Shown here piece after piece: positions 53,807 through 56,580 of a stretch of 56,580 nucleotides of DNA. The DNA lies in NCBI GenBank assembly GCA_030828405.1, contig JAURCP010000001.1:101502-158081 (forward strand), in the 5' to 3' direction. A model generated the notes under the pieces. The model ran no database searches. It saw nothing but the letters and a program-made list of their open reading frames with translations, and was not told the DNA's origin. Position 1 is the stretch's first letter. Every line of letters begins with the position of its first letter. The stretch is from Thermoplasmatota archaeon. Its GTDB lineage: Archaea; Thermoplasmatota; Poseidoniia; Poseidoniales; Thalassarchaeaceae. Position numbers and translations under genes: made by a program.

Positions 53807-54265
53807 TCAATCTTCCTCGTAGGGCCCGCCGGTTTCACCTGACCATAAACTGAGTATTCTAGCAATTATCTTTCTAGTACCATCCAAGTCGTCTGCTAAT
53901 CCTTCTACACGGATTACTTCGACATTTCCCCAACCATTATTTTCTAATCCAAGTTTTATAGCATCTCTAGAGTGCTTTTGGTCATACCCCAAAGCAATAA
54001 CATCAGGCTTTACTGAATCTAAAATGTCAAAAATAGGTATACTTGGGGGATTTCCTACTATGGCTTTGTCGACGGGTTTTAACCCTTCAACCATTCTTCT
54101 TCTTAATTCTTGATTAGTTACTGGCTCATGTTTTTGCTTGCGGACTGTGTCGTCATGAGCAACAACAACAATTAGTTCATCACCTAATGATTTAGCTTGT
54201 TCTACATAATGTAGGTGTCCAGCGTGTAGTAAGTCAAAAACACCAACCGCCATTATTCGAACCAT
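53807..54265 (-). CDS. ribL: FAD synthetase RibL (archaeal cytidylyltransferase type)
   Basis: This 152-residue nucleotidyltransferase adenylates FMN to FAD. GVFDLLHAGHLHYVEQAKSLGDELIVVVAHD holds the HxGH catalytic motif, the KQKHEP loop binds nucleotide phosphates, and EVIRVEG with the DDLDGTRKIIARIL C-terminus corresponds to the ISSTxIR region with a changed motif. ATG 54265 (MVRIMAVG) follows GAGAGTGA. A few in-frame residues upstream are less likely. Glycerol-3-phosphate cytidylyltransferase is the main alternative, but the riboflavin gene neighbours favour RibL. Confidence 0.93.
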   Translation of the reverse strand: MVRIMAVGVFDLLHAGHLHYVEQAKSLGDELIVVVAHDDTVRKQKHEPVTNQELRRRMVEGLKPVDKAIVGNPPSIPIFDILDSVKPDVIALGYDQKHSRDAIKLGLENNGWGNVEVIRVEGLADDLDGTRKIIARILSLWSGETGGPYEED

Positions 54266-54307
54266 AATTTTCACTCTCTGTAACAATATTTCTTCCTGAC
54301 TAATTAT

Positions 54308-55021
54308 TTATTTATTTATGTTTAAGGCATTAAGTAAATCATCACCAGTAATCATTGGAATGTTGTGTTTAGCCGCATAGGTTCTCGCATCTTTAACGGA
54401 AAGTGCACCATCTCCATCAGGTTGAAGCATTTCTGCACCTATTGTTGCAGGAACTTGCCCTGCAAGTCTTGCAATAGCTACTGCTAACTCTGTATGTCCT
54501 TGCCTAGATTTCAATCCGCCTGGTGATTCTCTGCACACAGGGATGTGTCCAGGTGTACGGAACTCATTTCCTAATGCCTTATATGCTTCTTCTCCACTAA
54601 TTGATTTTTCCATTAATGTTCCAGATAATTCACCAAATCTTTTCGTAGTCAGTGATCTATCTCTATCAGTAATTCCCGTGTAAGTGTCACGATGATTTAT
54701 TGACAAAGTAAATGCCGATCTTGTATCATATTGTAAATCATTGGTGATTAGGTGTGATAATACTGGATTATCATTAACTAATTCTTGATGAGTATGAAGA
54801 TCTTGTAGCCATGGTAAATCAAACATTTGACCTATTTCATCGCCGATAGCCAAGAACAGTAATCCTCCACAATCAATCCTCAAACGCCTCATAACTGCAG
54901 GAGTTGCAGCCGTTGCTGGCCAAAGTAAGTCCGTTTCCTTCTCACGAAAGTCAGAGTCAAAAACCATTACAGGTTTGCCTTGTGAAAAAGCCCGAATTGC
55001 ATCATCTACGGCGTCAGTCAT
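54308..55021 (-). CDS. ribB: 3,4-dihydroxy-2-butanone-4-phosphate synthase
   Basis: This 237-residue enzyme makes the four-carbon unit of riboflavin from ribulose 5-phosphate. MVFDSDFREKETDLLWPA is the archaeal-type counterpart of the bacterial DDEDRENEGD loop with acidic metal ligands. GLKSRQGHTELAVAIARLAGQVPATIGAEM holds the second metal/substrate His. The ORF has no fused GTP cyclohydrolase II domain. It is first in the leftward ribB-ribL-ribE-ribH unit and 22 bases longer than the gap to ribL's alternative start would allow, so the genes are close but not overlapping. Confidence 0.94.
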   Translation of the reverse strand: MTDAVDDAIRAFSQGKPVMVFDSDFREKETDLLWPATAATPAVMRRLRIDCGGLLFLAIGDEIGQMFDLPWLQDLHTHQELVNDNPVLSHLITNDLQYDTRSAFTLSINHRDTYTGITDRDRSLTTKRFGELSGTLMEKSISGEEAYKALGNEFRTPGHIPVCRESPGGLKSRQGHTELAVAIARLAGQVPATIGAEMLQPDGDGALSVKDARTYAAKHNIPMITGDDLLNALNINK

Positions 55022-55113
55022 GGGTCTCGGAGGGGTTTCTCATAGGGGTTATTTTCGGTTAAATGATTTTTTTTCGGCGGAGGGTTCTCATGTAGACAAC
55101 ACTCGGAGTGCCT

Positions 55114-55974
55114 ATGGATGGTCAATTTGATGTCATAGTTCCAGTCCGAGTAGATCTATCAGGAGGTTGGACTGATGTCAATCCTTATTGTACAGATTTT
55201 GGTGGAGAAGTAATCAATTTTACAATAAATAAATACGTTAAAGCTACAATTAATATATTGAAGGAAATCACTTATGATTTCGATATTCCTATAGGTTCAG
55301 GATTGGGCACTAGTGGTTCTGTAAATGTAGCCCGTATTGCACTATTAGGTAAGGATCAAAATCTTTCATTAGATGAAATAGCCGAAGCAGCTTACCAAGA
55401 AGAAATTAAGTCAGGAAATAAATGTGGAAGACAGGACCAATGGGCTGCAACATTTGGCGGTTTCAATAGATTTATGTTTCACAATGAAAATGTTGAAATA
55501 ATGCCATTTGAACCTGCTCGTTCTGCAGTTAAATGGATTAAAAAACATCTCTTGATAGCTTACACTGGAATCTCTCATAATTCTGGAGAAATACAAAATC
55601 AAGTGTGGTCAAGATATGAATCAGGAGATGAGGAAGTAATAGAAGGACTTCATAGAATCCGTCTTACAACTCGAAAATTAGCAGATTCTCTACAAAGAGA
55701 TCAGAGGCAACATTTTGTAGATTCTCTAAATGAAGTTTCAAGTGCAATTGACTCCATAGATAAATCAATCAATGCTCCTTTTTTACCTGTGATTCAACCT
55801 TTACTAGAAGACAGCAGTGTTATGGCTTGGAAAGCTTTAGGGGCTGGATCAGGAGGATGTGCGGCTATTTTGTGCCATCCATTACACATCAAAAAAGTTA
55901 GAGAGAAAATTTCAAAATCAGGTTGGCAATTAATTGAATGGGATTATGAAAATACTGGAATTAAGATGAAATGA
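55114..55974 (+). CDS. GHMP-family sugar kinase (HddA/fucokinase-like)
   Basis: This 286-residue kinase uses ATP to phosphorylate a sugar or sugar phosphate. ATG 55114 follows CGGAG with five-base spacing; a GTG two codons upstream is also in frame. VPVRVDLSGGWTDVNPYCTDFGGEVINFTI is typical of D-glycero-D-manno-heptose-7-phosphate kinase and of the kinase domain of fucokinase. The ATP loop is PIGSGLGTSGSVNVA, KCGRQDQWAATFGG is a substrate segment, and the C-terminal GHMP motif is ALGAGSGGCAAIL. No nucleotidyltransferase or isomerase partner is in the window, so the sugar cannot be named. It faces away from the riboflavin genes. Confidence 0.88.
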   Translation: MDGQFDVIVPVRVDLSGGWTDVNPYCTDFGGEVINFTINKYVKATINILKEITYDFDIPIGSGLGTSGSVNVARIALLGKDQNLSLDEIAEAAYQEEIKSGNKCGRQDQWAATFGGFNRFMFHNENVEIMPFEPARSAVKWIKKHLLIAYTGISHNSGEIQNQVWSRYESGDEEVIEGLHRIRLTTRKLADSLQRDQRQHFVDSLNEVSSAIDSIDKSINAPFLPVIQPLLEDSSVMAWKALGAGSGGCAAILCHPLHIKKVREKISKSGWQLIEWDYENTGIKMK

Positions 55975-56025
55975 TAGTGAATAAATTGGGCGAAGACTCA
56001 AACGTCACTAATCATCCCCGAACTT

Positions 56026-56580
56026 ATGCAATCGACACGTCGTAGTCTAACTATTGCAGTTGTATTACTGGTAACATTCAGTTATTTGTCCATGTTTGCG
56101 ACTGCTCAATCTAGTTCTACGAATAATCATCCTACCAATGATGACCCATACATGTATTTCTGGGGTTCTGAAAATTTGGATAATTGTTGGAATAATTTTG
56201 ATAACCTAACACAAGGCTCCGCCTCAGAAGGTTATGGAGAGATATTATTCCCAGAAGGACAAGATGTAGTCGTGGATTTTTCTTGTGAACTTCAAACTGG
56301 TTTTTCAGAAAATTTTCTTCTAGAAATTAACGAAACAATTTCCATTAGGATGAAATTTAATATTGAATCTGGGAATTGTGGTGCAGCAGATTGTGATCTA
56401 ACAATAACGCTCTTTAGAGGCGATGATGAGATATCTCAGCATACAGAACCTGCTAACTCAGTCAATAATGGTAATGATTTCACCACTAACTGGGATATTG
56501 TTGTAAGTGATTCTCTCCAGAGTTGGTCGAAAGATACATCTACAACAATTACAGTTTCTTATCAAGTTCCTGCAGAAACA
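56026..56580 (+). CDS. Secreted protein, N-terminal part (runs off the window)
   Basis: An open frame of 185 codons runs from ATG 56026 to the last base without a stop. The start MQSTRRSLTIAVVLLVTFSY... is a clear signal peptide (Arg-Arg, hydrophobic core, cleavage near ATAQS, about residue 28). The mature part is acidic and aromatic, rich in Asn/Asp, and shows Cys pairs around W-x-x-CW and GNCGAADCDLTITLF, a beta-rich pattern of surface proteins. Typical archaeal secreted beta-sandwich proteins in this window share this style. There is no recognised domain. The 51-base gap from the kinase gene holds no obvious SD. Confidence 0.75.
   Translation, partial: MQSTRRSLTIAVVLLVTFSYLSMFATAQSSSTNNHPTNDDPYMYFWGSENLDNCWNNFDNLTQGSASEGYGEILFPEGQDVVVDFSCELQTGFSENFLLEINETISIRMKFNIESGNCGAADCDLTITLFRGDDEISQHTEPANSVNNGNDFTTNWDIVVSDSLQSWSKDTSTTITVSYQVPAET

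Noticed and set aside
55022-55113. FMN riboswitch upstream of the riboflavin operon
   Set aside because: The 92-base gap has no conserved RFN-element pieces and FMN riboswitches are not expected in archaea.
1-56580. CRISPR arrays, insertion sequences, prophage or integrase genes
   Set aside because: No regularly spaced direct repeats, transposase, integrase or terminal inverted repeats were seen; all long ORFs are housekeeping or surface genes.

Overview
The window reads as chromosomal DNA from an uncultivated planktonic marine euryarchaeon, most likely Marine Group II (Poseidoniales), with an AT-rich genome. Archaeal markers are a GHMP-type shikimate kinase, the archaeal dehydroquinate synthase II and ADH synthase route, archaeal FAD synthetase RibL, a Gar1 homologue, a bacterio-opsin-activator-type HTH regulator, GGTGAT Shine-Dalgarno sites and TATA boxes. 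Mixed in are bacterial-type genes (GpsA, trimeric-type riboflavin synthase, acyl-CoA dehydrogenase, TrxB), as is known for this group. This assignment is inference from gene content. No insertion sequence, phage, integrase or CRISPR array was seen.

Layout. 1-10298 (+): the 3' part of aconitase, an unrecognised small protein, a 2157-residue membrane-anchored surface protein with FG-GAP repeats, and S-adenosylhomocysteinase. 10314-14135 (-): a TPR membrane protein, a Gar1 homologue carrying two RanBP2-like zinc fingers, and a secreted PGF-CTERM-like protein. 14170-18280 (+): the most striking locus, a lipoprotein made of two transferrin lobes followed by a PhnC-like ATPase and a PhnE-like permease, with three TTTAGG-N4-CCTAAA type (DtxR/IdeR-like) boxes. 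18287-21630: bacterial-type gpsA, a tRNA-Leu(UAG) gene and an unusual membrane protein. 21661-25623 (+): a MacB/FtsX-type ABC exporter and exonuclease III. 25698-29383 (+): a tight four-gene shikimate operon. 29384-34423 (-): a MoxR/DUF58/DUF4350-like gene cluster. 34530-43294 (-): a molybdenum hydroxylase operon with its HTH regulator, an XdhC-type maturation factor, a MocA-like nucleotidyltransferase and an intervening lipoprotein subtilase. 43275-50375 (-): a second subtilase, acyl-CoA dehydrogenase, a Ca/cation antiporter and a fused alpha-beta 2-oxoacid dehydrogenase E1 with an N-terminal zinc ribbon. 50376-50628: a repeat-rich regulatory region. 50629-52727 (-): a ThiF/MoeB-rhodanese fusion and thioredoxin reductase. 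52808-55021 (-): the riboflavin/FAD operon. 55114-56580 (+): a GHMP sugar kinase and the start of a secreted protein.

Main discovery candidate. The protein at 14239-16347 would normally be called PhnD-like. In both halves, however, it carries the transferrin signature: the Asp, two Tyr and His that bind Fe(III), the CHTG carbonate loop and the family disulfide cysteines. Together with metal-regulator-like operators and an ABC permease and ATPase, this suggests a membrane-tethered, two-lobed archaeal transferrin that feeds ferric iron, probably with carbonate as partner, into a Phn-family ABC importer.
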